Under the pieces are notes generated by a model. It saw only the letters and a list, made by a program, of their open reading frames with translations, made no database searches and had not been told where the DNA came from. DNA of 64,000 nt, from contig NZ_BNBI01000022.1 in NCBI RefSeq assembly GCF_014655295.1, positions 1 through 64,000 on the forward strand, written 5' to 3'. Positions 17,089 through 25,441 of this stretch are shown piece after piece; the stretch's first letter is position 1; each line of letters starts with the position of its first letter. Source of the stretch: Streptomyces fumanus (GTDB taxonomy: Bacteria > Actinomycetota > Actinomycetes > Streptomycetales > Streptomycetaceae). The position numbers and the translations under genes were made by a program.

Positions 17089-18029
17089 GCGTAGGTCTCC
17101 TCCCTGACCCGGTCCAGGGCCTGCTGGAGGTCGTCCGGGTAGTCGCTGGCGTACTCCACCCAGTCGCCGGTGCCGGGGTGCTCGAAGCCGAGGCGGACGG
17201 CGTGCAGCCACTGACGGGTCAGCTTCAGCCGCTTGGCCAGGGTGGGGTCGGCGCCGTAGGTCAGGTCGCCGACGCAGGGGTGGCGGTGGGCGGCCATGTG
17301 GACCCGGATCTGGTGGGTGCGGCCGGTCTCCAGCTTCACGTCGAGCAGGGAGGCCGCGCGGAACGCCTCGATCAGGTCGTAGTGCGTGACGGAGGGCTTG
17401 CCGTCCGCGGTGACCGCCCACTTGTAGTCGTGCTGCGGGTGGCGGCCGATGGGCGCGTCGATGGTGCCGCTGGTCGGGTCGGGGTGGCCCTGCACCAGGG
17501 TGTGGTAGCGCTTGTCGACCGTGCGCTCCTTGAACTGGCGCTTGAGGGAGGTGTAGGCGCGCTCCGACTTGGCGACCGCCATCAGCCCCGAGGTGCCGAC
17601 GTCCAGGCGGTGCACGATGCCCTGCCGCTCGGCGGCGCCGGAGGTGGAGATCCGGTACCCGGCGGCGGCGAGCCCGCCGATCACGGTCGGGCCGGTCCAG
17701 CCGGGCGACGGGTGGGCGGCGACCCCGACCGGCTTGACGACGACCACGACGTCCTCGTCGTCATGGACGATCTCCATGCCCTCGACCGGCTCGGCGACGA
17801 CCTGGACGGGCGCGGGCGCCTGGGGCATCTCGACCTCCAGCCAGGCCCCGCCCCGCACCCGCTCCGACTTGCCGACCACCGACCCGTCGACCGTGACCTT
17901 CCCCGCGGCGGCCAGCTCGGCGGCCTTGGTGCGGGAGAAGCCGAACATGCGGGAGATGGCGGCGTCGACGCGCTCGCCCTCCAGGCCGTCGGGCACGGGC
18001 AGGGTACGGATCTCGGGAATCGTGCTCAC
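17085..18029 (-). CDS. RluA/RluD-family 23S rRNA pseudouridine synthase
   Basis: A 314-residue enzyme. An N-terminal S4 RNA-binding domain (VDAAISRMFGFSRTKAAELAAAGKVTVDG) precedes the RluA catalytic domain with GIVHRLDVGTSGLMAVAK, in which the Asp of HRLD is the catalytic nucleophile. ETGRTHQIRVHMA is the second family signature. Start GTG at 18029 (MSTIPEIRTLP) is chosen from remembered homologue length; a GTG at 18059 would add 10 residues. The gene is 58 bp after lspA, a linkage common in many bacteria, and is coupled to the GNAT gene. The target uridines are not visible from sequence. Confidence 0.93.
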   Translation of the reverse strand: MSTIPEIRTLPVPDGLEGERVDAAISRMFGFSRTKAAELAAAGKVTVDGSVVGKSERVRGGAWLEVEMPQAPAPVQVVAEPVEGMEIVHDDEDVVVVVKPVGVAAHPSPGWTGPTVIGGLAAAGYRISTSGAAERQGIVHRLDVGTSGLMAVAKSERAYTSLKRQFKERTVDKRYHTLVQGHPDPTSGTIDAPIGRHPQHDYKWAVTADGKPSVTHYDLIEAFRAASLLDVKLETGRTHQIRVHMAAHRHPCVGDLTYGADPTLAKRLKLTRQWLHAVRLGFEHPGTGDWVEYASDYPDDLQQALDRVREETYA

Positions 18030-18087
18030 CCGGTCGAGTATGCCGGACGGCACCGACACCGGCGTACGCGCGCCCGGTCCCGTGCGC

Positions 18088-18708
18088 TCAGTCCCGGTGG
18101 ACGGTGCCGTCCGGGTCGAGGCCGCGGAAGGAGAGCAGCACGATCAGGATGCCGCCGCAGACGATCGCCGAGTCGGCCAGGTTGAACACCGCGAAGTGCT
18201 TGGGCGCGATGAAGTCCACCACCGCGCCCTCGAAGACGCCGGGCGAGCGGAAGATCCGGTCGGTGAGGTTGCCGAGGGCGCCGCCGAGCAGCAGGCCGAG
18301 CGCGACCGCCCAGGGCAGGCTGTAGAGCTTGCGGGCGAGGCGGGCGATGACCACGATCACGGCCGCGGCGATCACGGTGAAGATCACGGTGAACGCCTCG
18401 CCGAAGCCGAAGGCGGCGCCCGCGTTGCGGATCGCCTCCAGCCGCAGCCAGTCCCCGACGATCTCGATCGGCTCGTGGTGCTCCAGCCTGGCGACCACGA
18501 TCATCTTGCTGACCAGGTCCAGCAGGTAGGCGCAGACGGCCACCGCGAACAGCACGGCGATCCGGCGCCTGCCCGCGGGCCGCGCGCCGGCGCCGCCCCC
18601 GGCCTCGCCGGGCGCGGTCCCCGCCCGCTCGGCATCGGGCTCCCGCTGCCCGTCCCCCGCCGCGTCCGGGGTGTCCGGCGTACCGATGATGCGCTCCGCC
18701 TCTGCCAC
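18088..18708 (-). CDS. lspA: lipoprotein signal peptidase
   Basis: A 206-residue inner membrane aspartyl protease that cleaves the signal of diacylglyceryl-modified prolipoproteins (type II signal peptidase). A hydrophilic N-terminal extension of about 60 residues, common in actinobacteria, is followed by four membrane helices. Catalytic Asp residues lie in GNLTDRIF and FNLADSAI, and the family motif RNAGAAFGFG is present. The GTG at 18708 (MAEAERIIG) follows GAGGGA and discards 50 shadow residues of a longer frame. Middle gene of the dksA-lspA-rluD-gnat operon. Confidence 0.96.
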   Translation of the reverse strand: MAEAERIIGTPDTPDAAGDGQREPDAERAGTAPGEAGGGAGARPAGRRRIAVLFAVAVCAYLLDLVSKMIVVARLEHHEPIEIVGDWLRLEAIRNAGAAFGFGEAFTVIFTVIAAAVIVVIARLARKLYSLPWAVALGLLLGGALGNLTDRIFRSPGVFEGAVVDFIAPKHFAVFNLADSAIVCGGILIVLLSFRGLDPDGTVHRD

Positions 18709-18758
18709 GTGAGTCCCTCGACCTAGGTACCTGACTGGAGACGAGCGTACGGCACGCC

Positions 18759-19229
18759 CTAACGCCGCTCCTGCTTCTGCTTGCACTCCACGCACAGGGT
18801 GGCCCGGGGGAACGCCTGCATCCGGGCCTTGCCGATCGGCCTGCCGCAGTTCTCGCACAGTCCGTAGGTGCCCGCCTCCAGGCGTTCCAGGGCGTGCTCG
18901 GTCTGGGAGAGCATCTCGCGCGCGTTGGCGGCCAGCGCCAGTTCGTGCTCGCGCGTGATGTTCTTGGTGCCGGTGTCCGCCTCGTCGTGGCCCGCGCCGT
19001 CCCCGGAGTCCCGCATCAGGCCCTGCAGCGCCCGCTCGGAGGAGTCCAGCTCGGCGCGGAGCCGGGCCTCCTCGGACTCCAGCTCGCCGCGCGCCTCCTC
19101 GACCTCCTGCGGCGTCCAGGGGTCCTCGCCCGGACGCACCGCGAGGTCACCGGGGTCCACCGTGCCCCGCGCCTTCGGAACGGCGGACGTGGCCGCCGTG
19201 GCCGTGCCAGGAGTCTTCTTCGCAACCAC
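18759..19229 (-). CDS. TraR/DksA-family zinc-finger protein
   Basis: A 156-residue protein with a C-terminal four-Cys zinc finger (CENCGRP ... LCVECK) as in DksA/TraR proteins that bind the RNA polymerase secondary channel. It is preceded by a coiled-coil-like acidic region (EVEEARGELESEEARLRAELDSSERALQ) and a disordered basic N-terminus (VVAKKTPGTATAATSA). GTG at 19229 follows GGGAG; a longer frame to 19514 runs through the promoter region and is rejected. First gene of the leftward operon, divergent from ileS. Control of transcription initiation is inferred from the family. Confidence 0.88.
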   Translation of the reverse strand: MVAKKTPGTATAATSAVPKARGTVDPGDLAVRPGEDPWTPQEVEEARGELESEEARLRAELDSSERALQGLMRDSGDGAGHDEADTGTKNITREHELALAANAREMLSQTEHALERLEAGTYGLCENCGRPIGKARMQAFPRATLCVECKQKQERR

Positions 19230-19525
19230 TGTCGTGGCTCCCGTCTGCTCCGCGGCCTGCGCCGCCCCTTCACAAATGTGATCTTGCTCGCGAACCGTGC
19301 TGGGACGATAAATCGACTTCGGTCCCGCGGCAACGGGGCGCACCGCCCGATTCGCCCGCCTCGCGACCGCCGCTCGACGGACCTGCATCCGTTGTGCCCA
19401 GCTCACCGCCAGGTATGCGCCGCACCGGGCGCCCCGGCGCGCGCCCGCCCGATCGCCGCCCGGGGCACCACCGGCCGGAAACCGGTCGGCCGCTGTCCGC
19501 CGGGCGCCGTACACTGGGCGGAGCG
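19230..19525. promoter_or_regulatory. divergent promoter region of the DksA-like gene and ileS
   Basis: A non-coding stretch between divergent genes. On the + strand a -10-like TACACT (19510-19515) lies just before the T-box leader and gives a plausible ileS transcription start near 19522; no good -35 is seen. On the - strand the relatively A+T-rich part near 19265-19320 (containing TCACAAATGTGATC and GATAAATCGA) is the likely promoter of the DksA-like gene. TCACAAATGTGA is itself a partial palindrome. Confidence 0.4.
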
Positions 19526-19789
19526 AAAAGCGTGGATGGGGACGAGTAGCGGCGTAGGCAGCCCAGAGCGACCCGGGGACGGTGGGAGCCCGGGGGCGAG
19601 CGCGTCGTGAAGATCACCCCGGAGCCGCCGGAAGAAAGCCCGCCAGGGCGAGTAGACCCGGCCTCGCGAGCCCAATGAGGGGGTTCACCGGCGCACCCGA
19701 CGCACCGGGAGCCAAGGAGGGTGGTACCGCGGGAGCACAGTGCTCTCGTCCCTCCGACGGAAGGCAGCACGTCCGCCGGAGGAATCGCG
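19526..19789 (+). promoter_or_regulatory. T-box riboswitch of ileS (translational type)
   Basis: The conserved T-box sequence AGGGTGGTACCGCGG is exact at 19718-19732, followed by the complementary CTCTCGTCCCTCC half of the antiterminator-like helix. A long stem I precedes it, with GGACGAGTAGCGGCG near 19540, a distal GGTGGGAGCC near 19581 and an Ile specifier AUC at 19613-19615 in GTGAAGATCACC. CCTCCG (19751-19756) can pair with CGGAGG (19777-19782), the ribosome site of ileS. So uncharged tRNA-Ile binding should free the ribosome site, the translational mechanism known for actinobacterial ileS T-boxes. Confidence 0.92.
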
Positions 19790-22700
19790 TTGAATACGCC
19801 GCCGCAGTACCGCCAGGTACCCGCCCAGGTCGACCTGCCCGCGCTCGAACACGCGGTGCTCGACTTCTGGCGCGAGCAGAAGATCTTCGCCAAGACCCTG
19901 GAGCGGTCCGAGGGACGCCCCGAATGGGTGTTCTACGAGGGTCCGCCCACCGCCAACGGCATGCCGGGCGCCCACCACATCGAGGCCCGCGTCTTCAAGG
20001 ACGTCTTCCCCCGCTTCCGCACCATGCGCGGCTACCACGTGGCCCGCAAGGCCGGCTGGGACTGCCACGGCCTGCCGGTGGAGCTGGCGGTCGAGAAGGA
20101 GCTGGGCTTCAGCGGCAAGCCGGACATCGAGGCGTACGGCATCGCGGAGTTCAACGCCAAGTGCCGCGAGTCGGTGACCCGGCACACGGACGCCTTCACC
20201 GAGCTGACGACCCGGATGGGCTACTGGGTCGACATGGACGACGCGTACCGGACGATGGACCCGGAGTACATCGAGTCCGTCTGGTGGTCGCTGAAGCAGA
20301 TCTTCGCCAAGGGCCTGCTGGTCCAGGACTACCGCGTCGCCCCCTGGTGCCCCCGCTGCGGCACCGGCCTGTCCGACCACGAGCTGGCCCAGGGCTACGA
20401 GACGGTCGTCGACCCCTCCGTCTACGTCCGCTTCCCGCTGACCTCGGGTCCGCTGGCCGGCCAGGCCGCCCTCCTGGTGTGGACGACCACCCCGTGGACG
20501 CTGGTGTCGAACACCGCGGTGGCGGCCCACCCGGAGGTCACCTACGTCGTCGCCACGAACGGCGAGGAGCGGCTGGTCGTCGCCGAGCCCCTGCTCGACA
20601 AGGCCCTCGGCGAGGGCTGGGAGAGCACCGGGCAGACGTTCACCGGCGCCGAGATGGAGCGCTGGACGTACCGGCGCCCCTTCGACCTGGTGGAGTTCCC
20701 CGAGCCGGCCCACTACGTGGTCAACGCCGAGTACGTCACCACCGGGGACGGCACCGGTCTGGTCCACCAGTCCCCCGCCTTCGGTGAGGACGACCTCAAG
20801 GTCTGCCGCTCCTACGGCCTGCCGGTGGTCAACCCGGTGCGCCCCGACGGCACCTTCGAGGAGGACCTCCCGCTGGTCGGCGGCGTCTTCTTCAAGAAGG
20901 CCGACGAGCGGCTCACCGAGGACCTCGCCGAGCGCGGCCTGCTCTTCCAGCACCTGCCGTACGAGCACAGCTACCCGCACTGCTGGCGCTGCCACACCGC
21001 GCTGCTGTACTACGCGCAGCCGTCCTGGTACATCCGCACCACGGCGATCAAGGACCGTCTGCTGGCGGAGAACGAGAAGACCAACTGGTTCCCGGACACC
21101 GTCAAGCACGGCCGGTACGGCGACTGGCTGGACAACAACATCGACTGGGCGCTCTCCCGCAACCGCTACTGGGGCACCCCGCTGCCGATCTGGCGCTGCG
21201 CGGAGGACCACCTCACCGTGGTCGGCTCCCGCGCGGAGCTGTCCGAGCTGTCCGGCACCGACCACTCGGCCCTGGACCCGCACCGCCCGTACATCGACGA
21301 GGTCACCTTCGCCTGCCCGCAGGACGGGTGCGGCCTGACCGCCACGCGCGTGCCGGAGGTCATCGACGCCTGGTACGACTCGGGTTCGATGCCGTTCGCG
21401 CAGTGGGGCTACCCGTACAAGAACAAGGAACTCTTCGAGTCCCGCTACCCGGCGCAGTTCATCAGCGAGGCCATCGACCAGACCCGCGGCTGGTTCTACA
21501 CGCTGATGGCGGTCGGCACCCTGGTCTTCGACCGGTCCTCCTACGAGAACGTGGTCTGCCTCGGCCACATCCTCGCCGAGGACGGCCGCAAGATGTCCAA
21601 GCACCTGGGCAACATCCTCCAGCCGATCCCGCTGATGGACCAGCACGGCGCCGACGCGGTGCGCTGGTTCATGGCGGCCGGCGGCTCCCCCTGGGCGGCC
21701 CGCCGGGTCGGCCACGGCACCATCCAGGAGGTCGTCCGCAAGACGCTGCTGACCTACTGGAACACGGTCGCCTTCCAGGCCCTGTACGCCCGCACCACGG
21801 GCTGGGCGCCGAGCGCGGCCGACCCGGCCCCGGCCGACCGCCCGCTGCTGGACCGCTGGCTGCTGTCCGAGCTGCACGCGCTGACCGACCAGGTGACCCA
21901 GGCGCTGGAGGGCTACGACACCCAGCGCGCCGGCAAGCTGCTCTCCGCGTTCGTCGACGACCTGTCCAACTGGTACGTCCGCCGCTCGCGCCGCCGCTTC
22001 TGGCAGGGCGACCGGGCCGCGCTGCGCACCCTGCACGAGGTGATCGAGACGGTCACCAAGCTGATGGCCCCGCTGACGCCGTTCATCACCGAGCGGGTCT
22101 GGCAGGACCTGATCGTCCCGGTCACCCCGGGCGCCCCGGAGTCCGTCCACCTGTCCGCGTGGCCGGAGGCGGACCTGGCGGCGATCGACCCGGAGCTGTC
22201 GCGGCAGATGGTCCTCGTCCGCCGCCTGGTCGAGCTGGGCCGCGCCACCCGCGCGGAGTCCGGCGTCAAGACCCGCCAGCCGCTGCGCCGGGCGCTGATC
22301 GCGGCGACCGGCTTCGAGACCCTCTCCCCCGAGCTGCACGCGCAGATCACGGAAGAGCTGAACGTCGAGTCCCTGGCCTCGCTGAGCGAGGTCGGCGGTT
22401 CGCTGGTCGACACCACCGCCAAGGCCAACTTCCGGGCGCTGGGCAAGCGGTTCGGCAAGCGCGTGCAGGACGTGGCCAAGGCCGTCGCGGGCGCGGACGC
22501 CGCCGCCCTCTCCCTGGCGCTGCGCGAGGGCACGGCGTCGGTCGAGGTGGACGGCGAGACCATCGCCCTCGCCCCGGACGAGGTGATCATCACGGAGACC
22601 CCGCGCGAGGGCTGGTCGGTCGCCTCCGACTCGGGCGCGACGGTCGCCCTGGACCTGGAGATCACCGAGGAACTGCGCCGCGCGGGCCTGGCCCGGGACG

Positions 22701-22936
22701 CGATCCGCCTGATCCAGGAGGCCCGCAAGAACAGCGGTCTGGACGTCGCCGACCGCATCGCCCTGCGCTGGACGGCCACCGACCCGGCGGTCCTGGCCGC
22801 CCTGACCGACCACGCCGGTCTGATCGCCGACGAGGTGCTGGCGACGGACTTCGCCCAGGGCGAGGCGGACGACAGCTACGGCGCCCCGTTCACCGACGAG
22901 GGCCTGTCCCTGACGTTCCGCCTGCGCAAGGCGTAG
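19790..22936 (+). CDS. ileS: isoleucyl-tRNA synthetase, IleRS2-like
   Basis: A 1048-residue class I aminoacyl-tRNA synthetase that charges tRNA-Ile. It has the first signature in GPPTANGMPGAHHIEARVFKD, an editing CP1 domain (WTTTPWTLVSNTAVAAHPEV), the KMSKS loop DGRKMSKHLGN (Lys near residue 601) and a eukaryote-like C-terminal region. The HIGH tetrapeptide is replaced by Gly-Ala-His-His (residues 60-63), a GXHH arrangement. The start is TTG at 19790 behind CCGGAGGAATCGCG; a GTG frame opening at 19721 lies inside the T-box and cannot be the start. It stands alone and converges on divIVA. Confidence 0.97.
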   Translation: MNTPPQYRQVPAQVDLPALEHAVLDFWREQKIFAKTLERSEGRPEWVFYEGPPTANGMPGAHHIEARVFKDVFPRFRTMRGYHVARKAGWDCHGLPVELAVEKELGFSGKPDIEAYGIAEFNAKCRESVTRHTDAFTELTTRMGYWVDMDDAYRTMDPEYIESVWWSLKQIFAKGLLVQDYRVAPWCPRCGTGLSDHELAQGYETVVDPSVYVRFPLTSGPLAGQAALLVWTTTPWTLVSNTAVAAHPEVTYVVATNGEERLVVAEPLLDKALGEGWESTGQTFTGAEMERWTYRRPFDLVEFPEPAHYVVNAEYVTTGDGTGLVHQSPAFGEDDLKVCRSYGLPVVNPVRPDGTFEEDLPLVGGVFFKKADERLTEDLAERGLLFQHLPYEHSYPHCWRCHTALLYYAQPSWYIRTTAIKDRLLAENEKTNWFPDTVKHGRYGDWLDNNIDWALSRNRYWGTPLPIWRCAEDHLTVVGSRAELSELSGTDHSALDPHRPYIDEVTFACPQDGCGLTATRVPEVIDAWYDSGSMPFAQWGYPYKNKELFESRYPAQFISEAIDQTRGWFYTLMAVGTLVFDRSSYENVVCLGHILAEDGRKMSKHLGNILQPIPLMDQHGADAVRWFMAAGGSPWAARRVGHGTIQEVVRKTLLTYWNTVAFQALYARTTGWAPSAADPAPADRPLLDRWLLSELHALTDQVTQALEGYDTQRAGKLLSAFVDDLSNWYVRRSRRRFWQGDRAALRTLHEVIETVTKLMAPLTPFITERVWQDLIVPVTPGAPESVHLSAWPEADLAAIDPELSRQMVLVRRLVELGRATRAESGVKTRQPLRRALIAATGFETLSPELHAQITEELNVESLASLSEVGGSLVDTTAKANFRALGKRFGKRVQDVAKAVAGADAAALSLALREGTASVEVDGETIALAPDEVIITETPREGWSVASDSGATVALDLEITEELRRAGLARDAIRLIQEARKNSGLDVADRIALRWTATDPAVLAALTDHAGLIADEVLATDFAQGEADDSYGAPFTDEGLSLTFRLRKA

Positions 22937-22947
22937 CCGACGCGAAG

Positions 22948-22980
22948 AGACCCGGCCCCCCTCGCACGGGGGCCGGGTCT
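22948..22980. terminator. ileS terminator
   Basis: A perfect 13-bp inverted repeat, AGACCCGGCCCCC (22948-22960) against GGGGGCCGGGTCT (22968-22980), with a 7-nt loop, 11 bp after the ileS stop. On the + strand the right arm runs into TCTTCG. Confidence 0.88.
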
Positions 22981-23010
22981 TCGCCGTGCCGCGCGTCCCG
23001 GGCACACAAC

Positions 23011-23047
23011 AGGGCGGGCCCCGGGTGGAGAACCCGGGGCCCGCCCT
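23011..23047. terminator. terminator at the end of the dcw cluster
   Basis: A perfect 16-bp inverted repeat, AGGGCGGGCCCCGGGT (23011-23026) against ACCCGGGGCCCGCCCT (23032-23047), with a 5-nt loop. It lies 45 bp beyond the divIVA stop and, with the preceding hairpin, separates ileS from the leftward cluster. Confidence 0.88.
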
Positions 23048-23092
23048 GAACGGCGCCGACGACCAAGCCGTACTACAACCTGCTCGCCGTCG

Positions 23093-24283
23093 TCAGTTGT
23101 CGTCCTCGTCGATCAGGAACCCGCGCATCGGCGACGGCGCCTGCCCCATGGGCGAGGGCCCCTGCGGCCGCACCGGCGCCATCGGCTGCGTCATCGCCGG
23201 CGACATCTGCTGCTGCGAGCCGTACGACGGGCCGGTGGACCCGCCCGGGCCGCTGCCCATGGACTGGTTCCCGCCGTAGGACGGGGCGCTCGCGCCCGCC
23301 GGAGCCATCGACGGCGCCGGGGACGGCGGCAGCGAGGCGGTCGCCGGGGTGCGCGGCGGCGCCAGCGAGTCGTCGGCCTGCGTCTCCAACTGCCGGAGCT
23401 GCGACTCCAGGTAGGACTTCAGCCGCGTACGGTACTCGCGTTCGAAGCCGCGCAGGTCCTCGACCTTGCGCTCCAGCGTGGCGCGGGCGGACTCCAGGGA
23501 GCCCATCGCGACGCGGTGCTTCTCCTGCGCGTCCCGCTCCAGGGCGTCGGCCTTGGCGCGGGCGTCCCGCTCCAGGCCCTCGGCCCGCGAACGCGCCTCG
23601 CCGACGATCTTGTTGGCCTCGGAACGGGCCTCCGCGATCGCCTGGTCGGCGGTCTGCTGGGCCAGCGACAGCACGCGTGCGGCGCTGTCGCCACCGGGAC
23701 CCTGGCCCATCGGACCGGGACCCCCCGGGCCGCCCATGGGGCCGCCCATGGGGCCGGGGCCCATCTGTCCCTGCATGGGACCGGGACCCTGGCCCATCGG
23801 CCCCGGACCCTGGCCCATCGGGCCGGGACCCTGCGGGCCGCCCTGTCCGCCGGGACCGGCGGGCAGTTGCGGGGCGCCGCTCGGCAACTGGGGCGGGCCT
23901 CCCATGGGGCCGCCCATCTGCTGCTGCGGCGGGCCCGATATGCCGGCGGGCACCGGAGCGCCGGGACCTCGCATGCCCTGCTGCGGCATCCCGCCCTGCT
24001 GGGGCATCCCGCCCTGCTGCGGCATTCCACCCTGCTGGGGCATCCCGCCCTGCGGCTGGTCCTGCTGCTGCTCGGGGGGCTTGCGCATGTTCTGCTGGTT
24101 CTGGGCGGCCGCGCGCGTGGCGGCGGCCAGCTTGGCGCGCAGGTCCTCGTTCTCGCGCAGCAGACGGGTCAGTTCGGCTTCGACCTCGTCGAGGAAGGCA
24201 TCGACCTCGTCCTCGTCATAGCCTTCTCGGAGGCGGACGGTCGTGAACTGCTTGTTCCGCACGTCCTCGGGGGTCAACGGCAT
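23093..24283 (-). CDS. divIVA: polar growth determinant DivIVA
   Basis: A 396-residue cytoskeletal protein that marks hyphal tips and drives polar wall growth (essential in Streptomyces, family knowledge). The conserved N-terminal domain is MPLTPEDVRNKQFTTVRLREG followed by coiled coil DEDEVDAFLDEVEAELTRLL. A long Pro/Gln/Gly/Met linker holds four tandem GGMPQQ units and several GPMGQGP units (about residues 77-200). A second coiled coil (SAARVLSLAQQTADQAIAEARSEA onward) drives oligomerisation, and a disordered tail ends with RGFLIDEDDN. ATG at 24283 follows GAGGTGAAGAG. Last gene of the dcw cluster, 55 bp after the YggT gene. Confidence 0.97.
   Translation of the reverse strand: MPLTPEDVRNKQFTTVRLREGYDEDEVDAFLDEVEAELTRLLRENEDLRAKLAAATRAAAQNQQNMRKPPEQQQDQPQGGMPQQGGMPQQGGMPQQGGMPQQGMRGPGAPVPAGISGPPQQQMGGPMGGPPQLPSGAPQLPAGPGGQGGPQGPGPMGQGPGPMGQGPGPMQGQMGPGPMGGPMGGPGGPGPMGQGPGGDSAARVLSLAQQTADQAIAEARSEANKIVGEARSRAEGLERDARAKADALERDAQEKHRVAMGSLESARATLERKVEDLRGFEREYRTRLKSYLESQLRQLETQADDSLAPPRTPATASLPPSPAPSMAPAGASAPSYGGNQSMGSGPGGSTGPSYGSQQQMSPAMTQPMAPVRPQGPSPMGQAPSPMRGFLIDEDDN
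23976..24054 (-). repeat. in-frame 18-bp tandem repeats in divIVA
   Basis: Four near-identical 18-bp units encode GGMPQQ; on the + strand the unit reads GGGCATCCCGCCCTGCTG with a few synonymous changes. They form part of the linker between the two coiled coils of DivIVA. Such units commonly vary in number between strains. Confidence 0.85.
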
Positions 24284-24338
24284 CTCTTCACCTCAACGTA
24301 GTCGTCGGCATTCGGCAAGCCCGTATCTCTCTCATCGC

Positions 24339-24623
24339 TCACAGCCGGCTCACGATCGAGATCAGGATGTAAACGATGATCATCAGTACGAAGAAGGACA
24401 GGTCGAGCGCCACGCCCCCGAGACGCAGCGGCGGGATGAACCGCCGCAGAAGCTTCAACGGTGGATCGGTGACAGTGTAGGTGGCCTCCAGTACGACCAC
24501 CATCGCCTTGCCGGGTTGCCACGAGCGGGCGAACTGGAAGACGTAGTCCATGACCAACCGGAAGATCAGCACGATGAGGAAGCACATCAGCGCGATGTAG
24601 ACGACATCCAGAACCACGCTCAT
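24339..24623 (-). CDS. YggT-family membrane protein
   Basis: A 94-residue protein with two membrane helices (LDVVYIALMCFLIVLIFRLVMDYVF and LSFFVLMIIVYILISIV) separated by a loop with TVTDPPLKLLRRFIPPLRLGGVALD, the YggT signature. This small protein is encoded between sepF and divIVA in most actinobacteria and firmicutes. Its role is not settled; a division or envelope function is inferred from that linkage. ATG at 24623. It is 47 bp after sepF and 55 bp before divIVA. Confidence 0.93.
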   Translation of the reverse strand: MSVVLDVVYIALMCFLIVLIFRLVMDYVFQFARSWQPGKAMVVVLEATYTVTDPPLKLLRRFIPPLRLGGVALDLSFFVLMIIVYILISIVSRL

Positions 24624-24670
24624 GACCCGCGCTTCCCTCTCCCCTGATCCAGCTCACCGGTTGCTACGCC

Positions 24671-25312
24671 TCAGCTCTGGTTGAAGAACCCGCCCTCTGC
24701 GATGCGGGCCTTGTCCTCCGCCGTGACATCGACGTTAGCAGGAGACAACAGGAACACCTTCTGCGTCACCCGCTCGATACTGCCGTGAAGACCAAACACC
24801 AAACCGGCCGCAAAGTCGACAAGTCGCTTCGCATCTGTGTCATCCATCTCAGTCAGATTCATGATCACCGGCGTGCCCTCACGGAAGTGTTCCCCGATGG
24901 TACGGGCCTCGTTGTAGGTCCGGGGGTGAAGCGTGGTGATCCGGTAGGGCTCTCGTTCGGACACGACCTTGGGCATGATGACCGGTGCGCTCTTTTCCAG
25001 GCTTGCGCGTTCTTGTGTGATGGACGCCACGGGCGCGATACGCGCCGGACGTCCGGATTCCGCGGCGAGCGAAGTGGATCGGGCCACCGGCTCACGGGGC
25101 GCGGGCGGTTGCACGACGCGCACCTCTTCGTCCCTCGGGGACGGGTGCGATCCGTGCGGCGGGTGCGACGGCTCGTGGCGCCGGTGGTCCCGCTCGGGCT
25201 CCGGGTCGAGTTCCGGTTCGAAGTCGTCGTCGGGGTCGAACCCCCGGCCGTCGTACCCATCGTCCTCCACGAGGCCGAGGTAGACCGCCATCTTGCGCAT
25301 CGCGCCGGCCAT
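24671..25312 (-). CDS. sepF: cell division protein SepF
   Basis: A 213-residue Z-ring partner that bridges FtsZ to the membrane. The N-terminal amphipathic helix for membrane binding is visible as MAGAMRKMAVYLGLVEDDGY. A disordered acidic and Pro-rich linker with PSHPPHGSHPSP follows (about residues 25-110). The C-terminal SepF domain contains YRITTLHPRTYNEARTIGEHFREGTPVIMNLTEMD and LVFGLHGSIERVTQKVFLLSP. ATG at 25312 with GGAGGACTCAGAGC upstream; 20 upstream in-frame residues are not coding. A 129-bp gap after yggS, including the relatively A+T-rich AAAATATGGTCAT, may hold its own promoter. Confidence 0.97.
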   Translation of the reverse strand: MAGAMRKMAVYLGLVEDDGYDGRGFDPDDDFEPELDPEPERDHRRHEPSHPPHGSHPSPRDEEVRVVQPPAPREPVARSTSLAAESGRPARIAPVASITQERASLEKSAPVIMPKVVSEREPYRITTLHPRTYNEARTIGEHFREGTPVIMNLTEMDDTDAKRLVDFAAGLVFGLHGSIERVTQKVFLLSPANVDVTAEDKARIAEGGFFNQS

Positions 25313-25441
25313 GCTCTGAGTCCTCCGCTCTGTGGTGGATCGGCTGACGACTGCCAAATGCCCGCGATCCACGAGGTCGTTGCGTCCGCCTTTCGACGGT
25401 AATGACCATATTTTCTGCTGTGGTCCGACTTCCTGGCGACG

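Noticed and set aside
19721..19789. ileS start at GTG 19721
   Set aside because: It lies inside the T-box core; the TTG at 19790 has the ribosome site.
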